Positions 18,001 through 25,882 are shown, numbered from the stretch's first letter. The stretch is 64,000 bases of DNA from UBA8524 sp964215915 (GCA_964215915.1 CAXPEB010000021.1:12946-76945), one strand, 5' to 3'. Translations and numbers: made by a program. The notes: generated by a model from the letters alone, not told the origin.

Positions 18001-19169
18001 GATACCGGGTTTCCTCCCCAGCGGCTGTTGTAAGGATCTGTTTCACCGAGATCCATATACCCCACCACATCACGCGTAGTGGAAAAGTCTTTGGAGCGGT
18101 TGGTTACCCATACCTCCACCCGGTTAATGATCACCGGCGACTGGATCACGGGAAGGTTTTTTAAAGCCCGGTCATAGTTGTCCGCAAAATACTGGGACAG
18201 AAAGAAGTGCCGGTTCACATCGTAGTTATCGGCCTGGATATCGAATTTGGTAATTTGGGCTCCGCCGGTAACCTGTGTTTCAGTGGTTTGTCCGCGCTGC
18301 TGCGTGAAGATGGAAGTAACCGTAACCTTACCGAACTGCATTTTGGTTTTCAATCCGAAAAGCGACTGTCCCGGGTTGATAAGGCTGGAGTTCAGGGGAA
18401 GGCTAACATTACCCAGTTCCACGTTCTGGATGATATCGTCTTCCTTGCCCTGCCAGTTCAATTTCATCTGGTTATCGAAATCAAAGGTGGCCTCGGTATC
18501 GTAGTTGGCGGCAATTTTCAACCGTTCTCCGATGGAACCCGTTAGGTTAACCTGTATTTTCTGCTTGAAATCAAATTGGCCGTTTCGCTGCTGGCGGGCA
18601 GTAAATGCCGGGTTTCTGACTACATTGTAATTCCAGCCGAAGGTAAGTTCGGCAGATCCCTGGGGACGCACATCGATGGTTCCGCCACCGAATATCTTAT
18701 CAAAAATCTTGGGACCAACCTTCAAAGGCGGGATCAATCCTCCACCGCGGACAAAGGAATTTGCTTTGGAACGTTGACGAAAATAATCCTGAACCTCTTC
18801 CTTCTGCGTACGCTCAAGGTAGTCCTCCATACTCATGGTTTCGGTGGGGCGGTATTCATCATCACCGATAAGCTCCCTTTCTTTGTAGGTCCCATCCGTA
18901 GTGTCGTAATAGACTTCCTTACGAATGACTTCCGGATCTTCCAGATCGATATTATTTGTTTCCTTATCTCCGTAAGCAGGATTATCCTTGATGGGATAAC
19001 GCAGACTATCCTTCCGGGTACTGTCCTTCCCGTTCGTAGAATCTTCCGCAACCAGGAATGCATTGCTCCGGGGATACTCGATCGTGAATTCAGGACTTGC
19101 GGCAACGGCATAAAGAAGCCATGACAGTGTCACCGCGGTGAACAGACCAGATAACGTTTTAACAACCAA
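12042..19169 (-). CDS. sprA: SprA, type IX secretion outer-membrane translocon
   Basis: 2375 residues, the expected size of SprA (Sov). SprA forms a single-chain 36-strand barrel in the outer membrane through which type IX cargo passes; PorV plugs its lateral gate. In gliding Bacteroidota it is also needed for adhesin export. The sequence shows repeated family signatures: GSAELTFGWNYNVVRNP, the GERLKIAANYDTEATFDF and SLFGLKTKMQFG strand pair, FIDDFEGSETPFDMRQG, AEVWFNELRMSEF, and long alternating strands to the C-terminus. The start is TTG at 19169: an in-frame TAG lies 12 codons upstream, no ATG precedes the signal peptide (SGLFTAVTLSWLLYAVAA), and that peptide is required. ruvA lies 41 bases upstream on the same strand, an adjacency seen in other Bacteroidota. 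Confidence 0.95.
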   Translation of the reverse strand: MVVKTLSGLFTAVTLSWLLYAVAASPEFTIEYPRSNAFLVAEDSTNGKDSTRKDSLRYPIKDNPAYGDKETNNIDLEDPEVIRKEVYYDTTDGTYKERELIGDDEYRPTETMSMEDYLERTQKEEVQDYFRQRSKANSFVRGGGLIPPLKVGPKIFDKIFGGGTIDVRPQGSAELTFGWNYNVVRNPAFTARQQRNGQFDFKQKIQVNLTGSIGERLKIAANYDTEATFDFDNQMKLNWQGKEDDIIQNVELGNVSLPLNSSLINPGQSLFGLKTKMQFGKVTVTSIFTQQRGQTTETQVTGGAQITKFDIQADNYDVNRHFFLSQYFADNYDRALKNLPVIQSPVIINRVEVWVTNRSKDFSTTRDVVGYMDLGETDPYNSRWGGNPVSPYPDNNANSLYDQLTRSAQADQIRASFTNVQTLEGGSYNLDKIEDFQFLANARQLNSNEYTFHRQLGYISLNTALNNDQILCVAFEYTVNGAVFQVGEFAVDVPDDQANPKVLHLKMLKGATITTQLPIWDLMMKNVYSLGAFNVQSDKFYLDVWYADDLSGADYPYLPVENEPNLGKDILIKVMNLDNINVQNEPTPDGVFDFIPGLTILQSNGRIIFPVREPFGSHLDSLLTRQENKDKYVFQELYDSTKWLAQQVVSKNKFFIRGSLQSSANNEISLNAFNVPKGSVKVTANGTLLSENIDYTVDYTLGKVTIINQALLESGAVINVTSENNSLFNIQQKTVVGTRVDYNVNPDLILGGTVMHLWERPLTPKVNIGDEPLLNTIVGLDGSYKTESRWLTKMVDKLPFIETKEISTITFSGEYAQLFPHQPKTIGERGTSFIDDFEGSETPFDMRQGSYWFLASTPEGQPDLFPEGDLLDTAVGVKRAKLAWYTIDPIFQRNQPNTKPPTPPHLQNNTQSSSNHYVRIIDVTEVFPNKQLQNMQPQNLPTFDLAYYPSERGPYNFTIDGMNPDGTLKNPEQNWAGIQRRIETNDFEAANIDYIEMWFMSPFMYDQTVSGTMYLNIGQISEDVLKDRAKSFENGLPSDPNQPAQTRETNIAVVPTGRTLNNAFVNETGARELQDVGLDGMNDEKEREMFDAYLQRAQQILTPAAMERIMNDPSGDNYSYHSSSEFDNQQLSVLERYKDINNTQGNSPLATYQPDGYPVGRTNSPDDEDINQDFSLNTIEEYYQYKIEISPSSLVIGQNFVADIQESPVKLDDGSLVQVPWYLLRIPISAYDKKVGNIQDFKSIRFMRLFLKDFDRPVHIRFAQFQLVRAEWRRYLKTLSNPVDGVPTSPVDNTKFSTGTVNIEENGFRNPVRYVLPPGFFRVINPTTPGNVQQNEQSLSVRVCDLKDGDARGVFKTTRLDIRNYKRIEMFVHAEEAGPVLNDGDLHAFIRLGTDLENNYYEYSVPLYVTQPGQSDPTQVWPSQNELNVELERFYEAKQIRFNRQAPLTQEFVVQLDGGRVVKVKGLPDMSNIRVIMLGVRNPAIQDNPTQDDGQAKCAEVWFNELRMSEFINQGGWAANARLVAKLADLGNVTASVNYQSIGFGGLDKKLNDRNLNETFLYDINGSFELGKFLPQKSGISIPMYIGHSEQIVRPKYNPLNPDILLETALSVAPNEQEREKIRNNAEDLTVRRSINFTNIRKNRMGSAKPHLWDIENFNLSYSFTEVYQRNQQIQENLQKTYRGSLGYNFSTQPKKWQPMKKLGKSPWLALFRDFQLSPYPSSLGFRADVDRFYSRRVNRANDNPNAVLPELYNKNFTLNRFYDFRWDLTGNLKVDYQATNLARIDEPQGKISRTETPDSFQKILDTLRYFGRNTNFNQQVTFNYNVPFNKIPILNWVTLNALYSVNYEWKTAPPAARSLGNDIQNSVNYSLNGQLNMVTLYNKIPYFRDVNRGKRSKPKRRQPSEEKKEEDGGEEKNPKKNDEMSGAGPFLARLAMSVKNVSFSYSVTNGIYLPGFTGVSQYLGNDFRTNAPGLPFILGSQNPEIRYDLARRGLMSTDTNIYNQFLQKSSVTFSPRALIEPIKDLRIDLSASKNEIRSTNSTFKAIDTTGEFRDLALAETGSYTITFNSLRTAFDKVNDQGKSETFTQFENNRYTMSQRLAKEAGADLSQIDTQGYVIGYSKKQQEVMLQAFLAAYSGKDAQGSSLSPFPKIPFPAWTITYSGLNRIKSISKLFSNVTLRHAYSSQYVISNFNTPLSYGGVTTGNDQQPKYVIRNVTISESFKPFASVDLSFRNGLTTRFEYSKSRTVSFELNSFRVAENRSSEVIIGLGYKVKGLRLPFRINRRKPYLKNDLNIRFDFSIRDSRNTVSEVDNITSVPAQGSKIISIKPTIDYQINDKLNLRMFYDRRATTPVVATSFPTAITQGGIQLRYTIQ

Positions 19170-19210
19170 AATACTTCTCTTCTTAAATCTGGTAGATCTG
19201 TTCTATAGGC

Positions 19211-19801
19211 TTATAGATTTTTCAATGCTTGTTTGATAATATCCTCAACACTCAACGGAGAGGAGGTGGAATCCATTACTTTGGCCACGGCCTTTTCGAC
19301 AGACGACTTTCCGAAGCCCAACATCTGCAATGCAGATACGGCCTCTTCTTTGACAGGCTGACCGGTATCAGAGCTGCTCACCCATTCACCCTGGAGTTCC
19401 ATTTTCTGCATTTTATCCTGAAGTTCAAGCACGATACGCTGAGCCGATTTAGGCCCTACGCCTTTGACGCTTTTCAGCAAGGCTACGTTGCCTTGTATTA
19501 TAGCCGACTGCAATTCATTGCTTTGTACGGATGACAGAATCATTCTTGCTGTAGATGCCCCTATTCCCTGTACGGAGATCAATTGTCGGAACAATACCCG
19601 CTCCGCTTCATCGGCAAAGCCATAAAGCGTATGAGCATCTTCTTTCACCGAATGGTGGGCATAAACCAGGGATTCGGGAAGGTCTTTCAAACGGGCATAG
19701 GTATTCAGCGAAATCTGCAGTTCATATCCCACACCCTGACATTCCACTACCACCTGGGTCGGTGTAATCGAAGTAATTTTACCTCTGAAATGTGCGTACA
19801 T
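19211..19801 (-). CDS. ruvA: Holliday junction branch migration protein RuvA
   Basis: 196 residues, normal for RuvA. The tetramer grips four-way DNA junctions and loads the RuvB motor. Visible are the N-terminal OB-fold (MYAHFRGKITSITPTQVVVECQGVGYE), the two helix-hairpin-helix motifs in the middle (LISVQGIGASTARMIL and LKSVKGVGPKSAQRIVLEL), a linker, and the small C-terminal domain that binds RuvB (EAVSALQMLGFGKSSVEKAV). It lies upstream of sprA on the same strand. ruvB is not in the window. Confidence 0.95.
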   Translation of the reverse strand: MYAHFRGKITSITPTQVVVECQGVGYELQISLNTYARLKDLPESLVYAHHSVKEDAHTLYGFADEAERVLFRQLISVQGIGASTARMILSSVQSNELQSAIIQGNVALLKSVKGVGPKSAQRIVLELQDKMQKMELQGEWVSSSDTGQPVKEEAVSALQMLGFGKSSVEKAVAKVMDSTSSPLSVEDIIKQALKNL

Positions 19802-19882
19802 CGGAATTCAGGAAACAGCGAAAATAAGCATTCCTGACAATGCACAAAGTCCAGGTCGATAAAAGTATGCGATCGTTATGAA

Positions 19883-20575
19883 TCAGGCAGGAACACCCGC
19901 ATTCAGGATGCCGCGCAGAATCTCGCTTCCGTCTTCATTGAACAGACGAGCATCTGCCGCACGTTCCGGGTGAGGCATCATACCGAAGACATTCCGCCCT
20001 TCGTTACAAACCCCGGCAATATTCTCAAGCGAGCCGTTGGGGTTGGACTCGGGAGTAATTTCCCCTTTTTCGTTGCAGTAGCGGAACAGGACCTGTGCGT
20101 TCTCGTTCAGCTTTTTCAGGCCGACCTCATCGATAAAATACCTTCCTTCCCCATGTGCAATCGGGATTTTATAAGGCCGCGTTTTATCCAGGTGTGCGGT
20201 AATCAAGGTCTCGTTTTGCGGAAGCAGGTAAACATTGCTGCAACGGAACTGCATGGAATCATTCCTCAAAAGGGCTCCGGGAAGCAGTCCGCTTTCACAA
20301 AGTATCTGAAACCCGTTGCAGATTCCCATAACATAACCTCCCCCATTTGCGAACTCGATGATGCTGTTCATGATGGGAGATAACTTGGCAATGGCTCCGC
20401 TCCGCAGATAGTCTCCGTAAGAAAATCCTCCCGGAATAAAAATGAAATCACAACCCTTGAGATCCGTGTCTTTGTGCCAAAGCGCTATGGCCTCGCTACC
20501 AAAAAGGCGTTCAACTGCCCAGATCAGGTCTTTGTCGCAGTTGGAGCCGGGAAAAATGACCACCCCGATTTTCAT
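19883..20575 (-). CDS. purQ: Phosphoribosylformylglycinamidine synthase subunit PurQ (glutaminase)
   Basis: 230 residues, the standard size for the separate glutaminase subunit. PurQ releases ammonia from glutamine for PurL in the fourth step of purine synthesis. The class I amidotransferase triad is visible: nucleophile Cys86 in GICNGFQ, and His202 and Glu204 in MMPHPER. The N-terminal VIFPGSNCDKD and PGGFSYGDYLR are typical. A separate PurQ implies separate PurL and PurS, unlike the fused enzyme of many Bacteroidota; neither is in the window. A weak -7 box (TAATTTCG) lies 4 bases before the ATG. Confidence 0.93.
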   Translation of the reverse strand: MKIGVVIFPGSNCDKDLIWAVERLFGSEAIALWHKDTDLKGCDFIFIPGGFSYGDYLRSGAIAKLSPIMNSIIEFANGGGYVMGICNGFQILCESGLLPGALLRNDSMQFRCSNVYLLPQNETLITAHLDKTRPYKIPIAHGEGRYFIDEVGLKKLNENAQVLFRYCNEKGEITPESNPNGSLENIAGVCNEGRNVFGMMPHPERAADARLFNEDGSEILRGILNAGVPA

Positions 20576-20604
20576 GCTGCGAAATTAGTGAAAGGCAGGC
20601 AATA

Positions 20605-21522
20605 TCAGAACTGAAAGCAACGGTTACGTGTACGGAACTTACCATTTCCTCCGAAACCCTGTCCGTTTCCGCCACCCTTTCCGAGTTTGATGGCCAAAGT
20701 CACCTGAGCAAAACCGTAATAGTCTTTTACTTTGGGACTGCCTCTTTTTTCTCCAGCTAGCTTGGGGTCTGCATTTCCTTCCGCATCAATGGTACGATCC
20801 GCCAATGTAGCTGCCAGTTCTCCGTTACCGGCTGCCAATTCGGAATTATCGTAATATTCTTTGCTGACATCGTCGAGGTAGTCCGTATTGGTTTTACGCA
20901 GGCCGGCCTCAAAACCGAGTGACCAACGACCTCCCAACAATACACGATAACCAAGACCGGCTATAAGGGCAGAGGAGCTAAGTTTGTATTTTGACGTTCC
21001 GGGTTTCAGGCCTTGTCCTTCCGTGCCCTGAGGCTGTAAATCATACCACCTGTTGCCGTAGTATGCCTGAGGATTGAAGCTAAAAAAGGACATTCCGGCA
21101 TAAACGTAAAGATTCCCTCTTCCACCCCGGGTACTATTGACTTTTTCACCGCGGATATGTTTCCAGTTTACCAGGCTGACCTCGAATAGCAGAGACCCTT
21201 CATAAATCGGAGACCTGAAACTGAGGTTCCTGTATTTTCTGTAGTCCTTATTGGAAAAACTGTCCGCCCCGCTGATCATGGCATAATTGAAGTTGCCGCG
21301 CAGTGCCAGAAAGTTGGTGATGTGCAAGCGAAGCCCCGCTCCATATGCAGGACCAAGCTTCTGGAGGTAATCACTGAAAAATTTCGATTGATCGCCCCCT
21401 ACATCTCCGCTATAGGTGGCCACGCCACCCATAAAGACCAATTCAAGCCGTGGGTCCTTCCCCTGGGAAGATGCCAGTAGAGGGAGCATCACAAGAAAAA
21501 AAAGTATCCCCTTTCTTATCAT
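20605..21522 (-). CDS. Outer-membrane beta-barrel protein, DUF6089-like
   Basis: 305 residues with a signal peptide (MIRKGILFFLVMLPLLASSQG). The mature chain begins LELVFMGGVATYSGDVG and shows the pattern of DUF6089 proteins: a barrel with a PAYGAGLRLHITNFLALRGNFNYA motif, SPIYEGSLLFEVSLVNW, and GLGYRVLLGGRWSLGFEAGLRKTNTDYLDDVS. The C-terminus is Gly-rich and ends in Phe. I use the ATG at 21522 rather than 21555, because the -7 box at 21553-21560 overlaps the earlier ATG. No function is known for the family; an outer-membrane place is the safe statement. Confidence 0.75.
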   Translation of the reverse strand: MIRKGILFFLVMLPLLASSQGKDPRLELVFMGGVATYSGDVGGDQSKFFSDYLQKLGPAYGAGLRLHITNFLALRGNFNYAMISGADSFSNKDYRKYRNLSFRSPIYEGSLLFEVSLVNWKHIRGEKVNSTRGGRGNLYVYAGMSFFSFNPQAYYGNRWYDLQPQGTEGQGLKPGTSKYKLSSSALIAGLGYRVLLGGRWSLGFEAGLRKTNTDYLDDVSKEYYDNSELAAGNGELAATLADRTIDAEGNADPKLAGEKRGSPKVKDYYGFAQVTLAIKLGKGGGNGQGFGGNGKFRTRNRCFQF

Positions 21523-21552
21523 AGTGTTTGCATTACAGGATTTGAGGTTCTT

Positions 21553-21560
21553 CAAAGGTA
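21553..21560 (-). promoter_or_regulatory. -7 promoter box for the DUF6089-like gene
   Basis: TACCTTTG on the minus strand, 30 bases before the ATG at 21522. It overlaps an earlier in-frame ATG and so decides the start. No clear -33 element. Confidence 0.4.
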
Positions 21561-21593
21561 CGAAAATACCATTAATGCCGATTTCTGTCGTTT

Positions 21594-22229
21594 TCAGCTT
21601 AAGGTAAAAAATTCGGTTTTTTCAGTAGTATGCGACCGGATGACCCCTGCGCCAATCAGCTTAACCAATATACGGGAAGCCCTTCTGCGGGAAATGTTCA
21701 CAAGCTTTGCAAACTCAGCAAGGGTAATACGCTCCCTCCGGCTCAGGTAATCCAGAAGCGCCTTTTCATTATGCCCGTATTCAATCAATTGTCCTTTATC
21801 CCCGGAAGCAGTTCGAAGCACATCCACCACCACCTTGCTGGCCAGAAGACTCCTGTCCTTTACCCGGATATAGACCCACCACTTCCCGTCTTCCCCTTTT
21901 GCCGAATAAGGCTTGTCCGGACCTTCCGGGATTACGGCCTCAAGCACCGTTTTCCCCTCCAGTTCCCACTCGTGAATTTCAATAGGAACCTCGGGTTTAC
22001 AGAATATGGAAGCCGCCGTTTCCAGCATATACTTTTCATCTTCCGAACGCACACCGGCAATGGCACCGTTGTCCCTTACCCCAACCAGTAACCTGCCTCC
22101 TTTGTGATTGGCAAAAGCAGCCATGGTTTTGGCAATTTTTGCCGCACTGCTGATCTCTTGTTTAAAATCCAGCGTTTCCCCTTCCCCATCCAGTATCCAG
22201 CGTCTCAATTTGTTCATTTGCTTGGTCAT
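21594..22229 (-). CDS. AlbA-type (Schlafen-like) ATP-binding protein with C-terminal winged helix
   Basis: About 211 residues if started at ATG 22229 (another Met is at 22217); the longer reading to 22319 adds a Cys/Pro-rich stretch unlike the family. Residues about 8-125 form the AlbA_2 domain: GEGETLDFKQ, then AKTMAAFANHKGGRLLVGVRDNGAIAGV, and a KWWVYIRVKDRSLLAS element. The last 55 residues look like a winged helix (ERITLAEFAKLVNISRRRASRILVKLIGAGVI). Such proteins are often called putative transcriptional regulators, but DNA targets are unknown and related Schlafen folds act on RNA. It lies alone between DUF6089 and divergent icd. Confidence 0.78.
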   Translation of the reverse strand: MTKQMNKLRRWILDGEGETLDFKQEISSAAKIAKTMAAFANHKGGRLLVGVRDNGAIAGVRSEDEKYMLETAASIFCKPEVPIEIHEWELEGKTVLEAVIPEGPDKPYSAKGEDGKWWVYIRVKDRSLLASKVVVDVLRTASGDKGQLIEYGHNEKALLDYLSRRERITLAEFAKLVNISRRRASRILVKLIGAGVIRSHTTEKTEFFTLS

Positions 22230-22344
22230 CATCCATCCGGGCCCGAGCAATTTACGCGGATTGCAGCAAAACAAAGGGAACCCCGATGTTGTTATTTTCA
22301 GGTAAAATGCCGCGATCAATCTGGAAAATAGCCATTGAATAACC

Positions 22345-22352
22345 TACTTTTG
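22345..22352 (+). promoter_or_regulatory. -7 promoter box for icd
   Basis: TACTTTTG, an exact TAnnTTTG match, 31 bases before the icd ATG at 22384. No convincing -33 element at the expected distance. Confidence 0.45.
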
Positions 22353-22383
22353 CCCCCGTTTTTAAGCCCCATACACACAGAAA

Positions 22384-23844
22384 ATGTACAAGATATCAGT
22401 TGCCAAAGGAGACGGGATAGGTCCTGAAATCATGGATGCCGTGTTGCGGATTTTTGATGCCGCCGAGGTTCCCCTGGAATACGAATTCGTAGAAATGGGA
22501 AAGGATTATTTCCTCCAGGGTTACAGCAGCGGAATGACCCCTACCGCCAAAGAAAGCATCGAATCAAACGGAATATTGTTCAAAGGTCCGATGGAAACGC
22601 CTAAAGGCAAGGGTATGAAAAGCATTAATGTTACCGCCCGTAAAACTTGGAGCACCTATGCCAACAGACGTCATTTCCAAAGCCTCAAGGGAGTGGAAAC
22701 CGTACACAGTAAGGCAGGAATTCCCGTGAACATTACCATTGTAAGGGAAAATATTGAAGACACCTACGGCGGCATCGAACACATGAACTCACACGATGTA
22801 GCCATCAGCCGGCGATTTATCACCCGTCCGGGATCAGAACAGGTACACCGTTTTGCCTTTGAAATGGCCCGGAAAGAAGGGATTGATCAGGTCACCTGCG
22901 GCCACAAGGCGAATATCATGAAACTCACCGACGGACTCTTCCTGGAAACTTTCTATGAGATAGCAAAGGAATATCCGGAAATACAAGCCAATGACGTGAT
23001 TGTGGACGACCTCTGTATGAAACTGGTGTCCATGCCCGAACGTTTCAAAGTAGTGGTGCTCCCCAACCTTCAGGGAGACATCGTGTCTGACCTTTGTGCC
23101 GGACTGGTTGGAGGACTCGGTTTTGCTCCTTCAGCCAATATCGGTGACCGCATCTGCATCTTCGAAGCCGTGCACGGAACCGCTCCCGACATTGCAGGAA
23201 AAAATATTGCGAACCCTACCTCCCTCCTGCTCAGCGGATTGATGATGCTGCGTCACCTGGGCTTAGGTGAAAAAGCTGCGCGTATTGAAAATGCTTTGCT
23301 CTATACACTTGAGCAAGGGGTGCATACCGGTGATTTCGGAGACCGGAATACACCGGCTTCAGACACCACCGGATTTGCAGATAAGATCATTGGAAACCTT
23401 GGACAAGAACCAGTGGAAAGTGCCCCACGAAAAGCCCCGGCCAACGTTAAGCCATGGACCAAGCCGGCTTTCCCGGAAAAACGCCCGATGATGGTCAGCA
23501 AGTTCGATGCTCCGGTTACTTTGGTAGGTTCCGACCTCTTTATTGACAGTGATAAAGCTGCAGAAGAAGTGGCTGCTATCGTGGAAAAGCACCTGGGAGA
23601 CAAATTCCGTCTTCAAATGATCTCCAACCGGGGCACGCAGGTTTGGCCCACGGGCTCTATCCTCACCGAAATGGTTAACCACCACCGGGTAAGAGTGGTA
23701 CGTACCGATGATGCCACCGAAATTGCTCCGGCAGACGTTTGGGAACTGATTGGAAAAATCTCAGGTGACCTCTTTGTTACCTCTATGGAAATGTTGAGGA
23801 ATTTCGGAGAAAAGCAGGGATATTCGCTGGCACAAGGCCAGTAA
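22384..23844 (+). CDS. icd: NADP-type isocitrate dehydrogenase with C-terminal extension
   Basis: 486 residues. It oxidises isocitrate to 2-oxoglutarate and CO2 in the citric acid cycle. Residues 1-335 have the isocitrate/isopropylmalate dehydrogenase fold: GDGIGPEI, the substrate-binding VRENIEDTYGG, HKANIMKLTDGLF, VDDLCMKLV, and the HGTAPDIAG cofactor loop. After a Pro-rich linker comes an extra 90-residue domain (VTLVGSDLFIDS to the end). This longer build resembles the Thermus and Rickettsia type rather than the 417-residue E. coli enzyme; the NADP preference is inferred from the family. The flippase-like gene starts one base after its stop, so the two are probably co-transcribed. Confidence 0.9.
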   Translation: MYKISVAKGDGIGPEIMDAVLRIFDAAEVPLEYEFVEMGKDYFLQGYSSGMTPTAKESIESNGILFKGPMETPKGKGMKSINVTARKTWSTYANRRHFQSLKGVETVHSKAGIPVNITIVRENIEDTYGGIEHMNSHDVAISRRFITRPGSEQVHRFAFEMARKEGIDQVTCGHKANIMKLTDGLFLETFYEIAKEYPEIQANDVIVDDLCMKLVSMPERFKVVVLPNLQGDIVSDLCAGLVGGLGFAPSANIGDRICIFEAVHGTAPDIAGKNIANPTSLLLSGLMMLRHLGLGEKAARIENALLYTLEQGVHTGDFGDRNTPASDTTGFADKIIGNLGQEPVESAPRKAPANVKPWTKPAFPEKRPMMVSKFDAPVTLVGSDLFIDSDKAAEEVAAIVEKHLGDKFRLQMISNRGTQVWPTGSILTEMVNHHRVRVVRTDDATEIAPADVWELIGKISGDLFVTSMEMLRNFGEKQGYSLAQGQ

Positions 23845-23845
23845 A

Positions 23846-24907
23846 TTGCCAAGCTCCGAAACGCATACTCCTGCACCCAAACAGTTTCGCACGCGGAACC
23901 TGATTATCCCGATCATACTGGGCCTTGCGGTCACCTTTTATCTCGTATACCGCGAATTTGACCCCAAGGCCTATGCTAAGATCGACTGGTCTTTCCATAC
24001 CCTGTTCTGGCTATTCATGTGCCTGGTGATGATGGCCTTCCGGGATCTCGGGTACATCATCCGAATTCGTATTCTCACCGACAAAAAACTCAACTGGAGG
24101 CGTGCCTTCGATGTGATTATGCTCTGGGAGTTTGCTTCGGCATTGTCTCCATCTGTGGTTGGCGGATCTGGCGTAGCCATGTTTATCCTCAATCGGGAAA
24201 AAATACCGCTTGGCAGAAGCACTGCCATTGTGCTGGTAACGGCCTTGCTCGATGAGTTATTCTATATCTTCATGGTGCCGGTCTGCATTCTGCTGGCCGG
24301 TTGGGACACCCTGTTTCCCATCGACCTGGAAAAGAACCTCTTCGGCATTTCCATGGGCATCAAAGGCATCTTTTACACCGGCTACTTCTTTATTACCCTG
24401 CTAACCAGCATCATTCTGGTATCTGTCTTTTTTGCGCCAAGAGGATTTAAACGGGTGTTGCAGAATATTTTCAGCCTTCGCTTACTAAAACGCTGGAGAA
24501 GAAAAGCCACGGAAGTAGGCAACGAAGTGATCATCACCTCCGAAGAACTGAAAGGAAAATCCATCCTCTTTTGGCTGAAGTGCTTCGGGGCAACTTTTTT
24601 TTCCTGGACTGCCCGGTTTCTGGTCATCAACTGCCTCATACTGGCCTTTGTCGCCACCAACGATCATTTTATTATCTACGCCCGGCAAATGGTGATGTGG
24701 GTGATCATGCTGATCTCCCCGACACCGGGAAGTAGCGGAGTTGCAGAGATGGTGTTCGAAGGATTCCTGAAAGAATATACGGTCCCGAATCTCAGCGGAT
24801 TCCAGGCATTCCTATGGAGACTCCTCAGTTACTACCCTTATCTGATCATAGGAGTGCTTCTGTTTCCCCGCTGGCTGAGAAGGGTATGGAAGAAGGATTC
24901 GGAATAG
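23846..24907 (+). CDS. Flippase-like membrane protein (lysylphosphatidylglycerol synthase transmembrane / UPF0104 family)
   Basis: 353 residues with about 8 membrane spans, beginning with RNLIIPIILGLAVTFYLVY. The family signs are the central ALSPSVVGGSGVAMFIL segment and the late ISPTPGSSGVAEMVFEGFL motif of the MprF-type flippase domain. The C-terminal synthase domain of MprF is absent, so lipid movement, not aminoacylation, is the plausible role; the substrate is unknown. The start is TTG at 23846, one base after the icd stop; no ATG lies between it and the first helix. The lytic transglycosylase follows, possibly from its own weak promoter. Confidence 0.8.
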   Translation: MPSSETHTPAPKQFRTRNLIIPIILGLAVTFYLVYREFDPKAYAKIDWSFHTLFWLFMCLVMMAFRDLGYIIRIRILTDKKLNWRRAFDVIMLWEFASALSPSVVGGSGVAMFILNREKIPLGRSTAIVLVTALLDELFYIFMVPVCILLAGWDTLFPIDLEKNLFGISMGIKGIFYTGYFFITLLTSIILVSVFFAPRGFKRVLQNIFSLRLLKRWRRKATEVGNEVIITSEELKGKSILFWLKCFGATFFSWTARFLVINCLILAFVATNDHFIIYARQMVMWVIMLISPTPGSSGVAEMVFEGFLKEYTVPNLSGFQAFLWRLLSYYPYLIIGVLLFPRWLRRVWKKDSE

Positions 24908-24921
24908 GGTGCGCTTTTTGT

Positions 24922-24929
24922 TATCTTTA
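24922..24929 (+). promoter_or_regulatory. Weak -7 box before the lytic transglycosylase gene
   Basis: TATCTTTA differs from TAnnTTTG at the last base. It ends 5 bases before the ATG at 24935 and overlaps an ATG at 24929, which makes the later one the better start. Confidence 0.3.
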
Positions 24930-24934
24930 TGGAT

Positions 24935-25882
24935 ATGAGGAGACTGATTTATTTTATAGGAGGCGCTTTGGTTGCCAGTGGTATTTTCCTTTCCATAGCT
25001 GGAAAACAAGAAGAAAAAAGTGTGGTGATGAACCACCCGAACGGCAATCTGGTAATCCCCAAACTCCCTTCCGACCTGAATTTTGCCGGCGAGAGGGTTC
25101 CGTCAAAAGATCCTGAAGTTCTGGAAAGGCTAGACCGCGAACTTCTGGTCAATACCTTCTGGCACAGCAACACCATCCTCATGTTGAAACGAGCCAACAA
25201 ATACTTTCCGGTAATTGAACCTATCCTGGAAAAAAACGGAGTCCCCGATGATTTCAAATTTCTTTGCATGATAGAAAGCGGCCTTGACAATGTGGTATCC
25301 CCGAGCAATGCTGCCGGATTCTGGCAGTTTCTGTCTTCTACCGGGAAACGTTACGGTTTGGAAGTAGGGGACGAAATAGACGAACGCTACCATCTTGCTA
25401 AAGCCACGGAAGCCGCTTGCAAATACCTAAAAGACAACAAGGATAGATTGGGCTCCTGGACCCTGGCCGCCGCCGCTTACAATATGGGTGAAAACGGAGT
25501 GGAACGCCAACTCAAGGGCCAGGGTGTGGAAAGCTATTACGACCTCTACCTCAATAAGGAAACATCCCGGTATATGTTCCGTATCCTGGCTGCCAAGGAA
25601 ATTTTTACCCGGCAGGCGGAATATGGTTTCATCATACAGGACGAAGCATTGTATTCTCCCCTCCCCACCCGAAGTGTTGAGATTGACAGCAGCATCAAAA
25701 GCTGGCCCGAATTTGCATTGGAACAGGGCACCAACTACAAGTACCTGAAAAACCTCAATCCCTGGATCCGGTCACGTAGCCTGAATAACCGCAGCAAGAA
25801 GGTTTATACCGTTCTGCTTCCCAAAAGCAGCAAACCGGGAAAAGTCAATAAGCCCCTGGAAGACGGCGGAAACGACGAATGA
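24935..25882 (+). CDS. Membrane-anchored lytic transglycosylase, SLT/MltD type
   Basis: 315 residues. A single N-terminal membrane helix (LIYFIGGALVASGIFLSIAG) places the domain in the periplasm. The SLT domain runs from about 85 to 235: catalytic Glu114 in FKFLCMIESGLDN, then NAAGFWQF, the GLEVGDEIDERYH segment, and AAAYNMGENGVERQL. Such enzymes cut the glycan strands of peptidoglycan to leave 1,6-anhydro ends. There are no C-terminal LysM repeats of full E. coli MltD, though a partial LysM-like stretch may be present (YKYLKNLNPWIRSRSL). The start at 24935 is preferred over 24929 because of the promoter box. It converges on the amidohydrolase with 22 bases between stops. Confidence 0.87.
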   Translation: MRRLIYFIGGALVASGIFLSIAGKQEEKSVVMNHPNGNLVIPKLPSDLNFAGERVPSKDPEVLERLDRELLVNTFWHSNTILMLKRANKYFPVIEPILEKNGVPDDFKFLCMIESGLDNVVSPSNAAGFWQFLSSTGKRYGLEVGDEIDERYHLAKATEAACKYLKDNKDRLGSWTLAAAAYNMGENGVERQLKGQGVESYYDLYLNKETSRYMFRILAAKEIFTRQAEYGFIIQDEALYSPLPTRSVEIDSSIKSWPEFALEQGTNYKYLKNLNPWIRSRSLNNRSKKVYTVLLPKSSKPGKVNKPLEDGGNDE

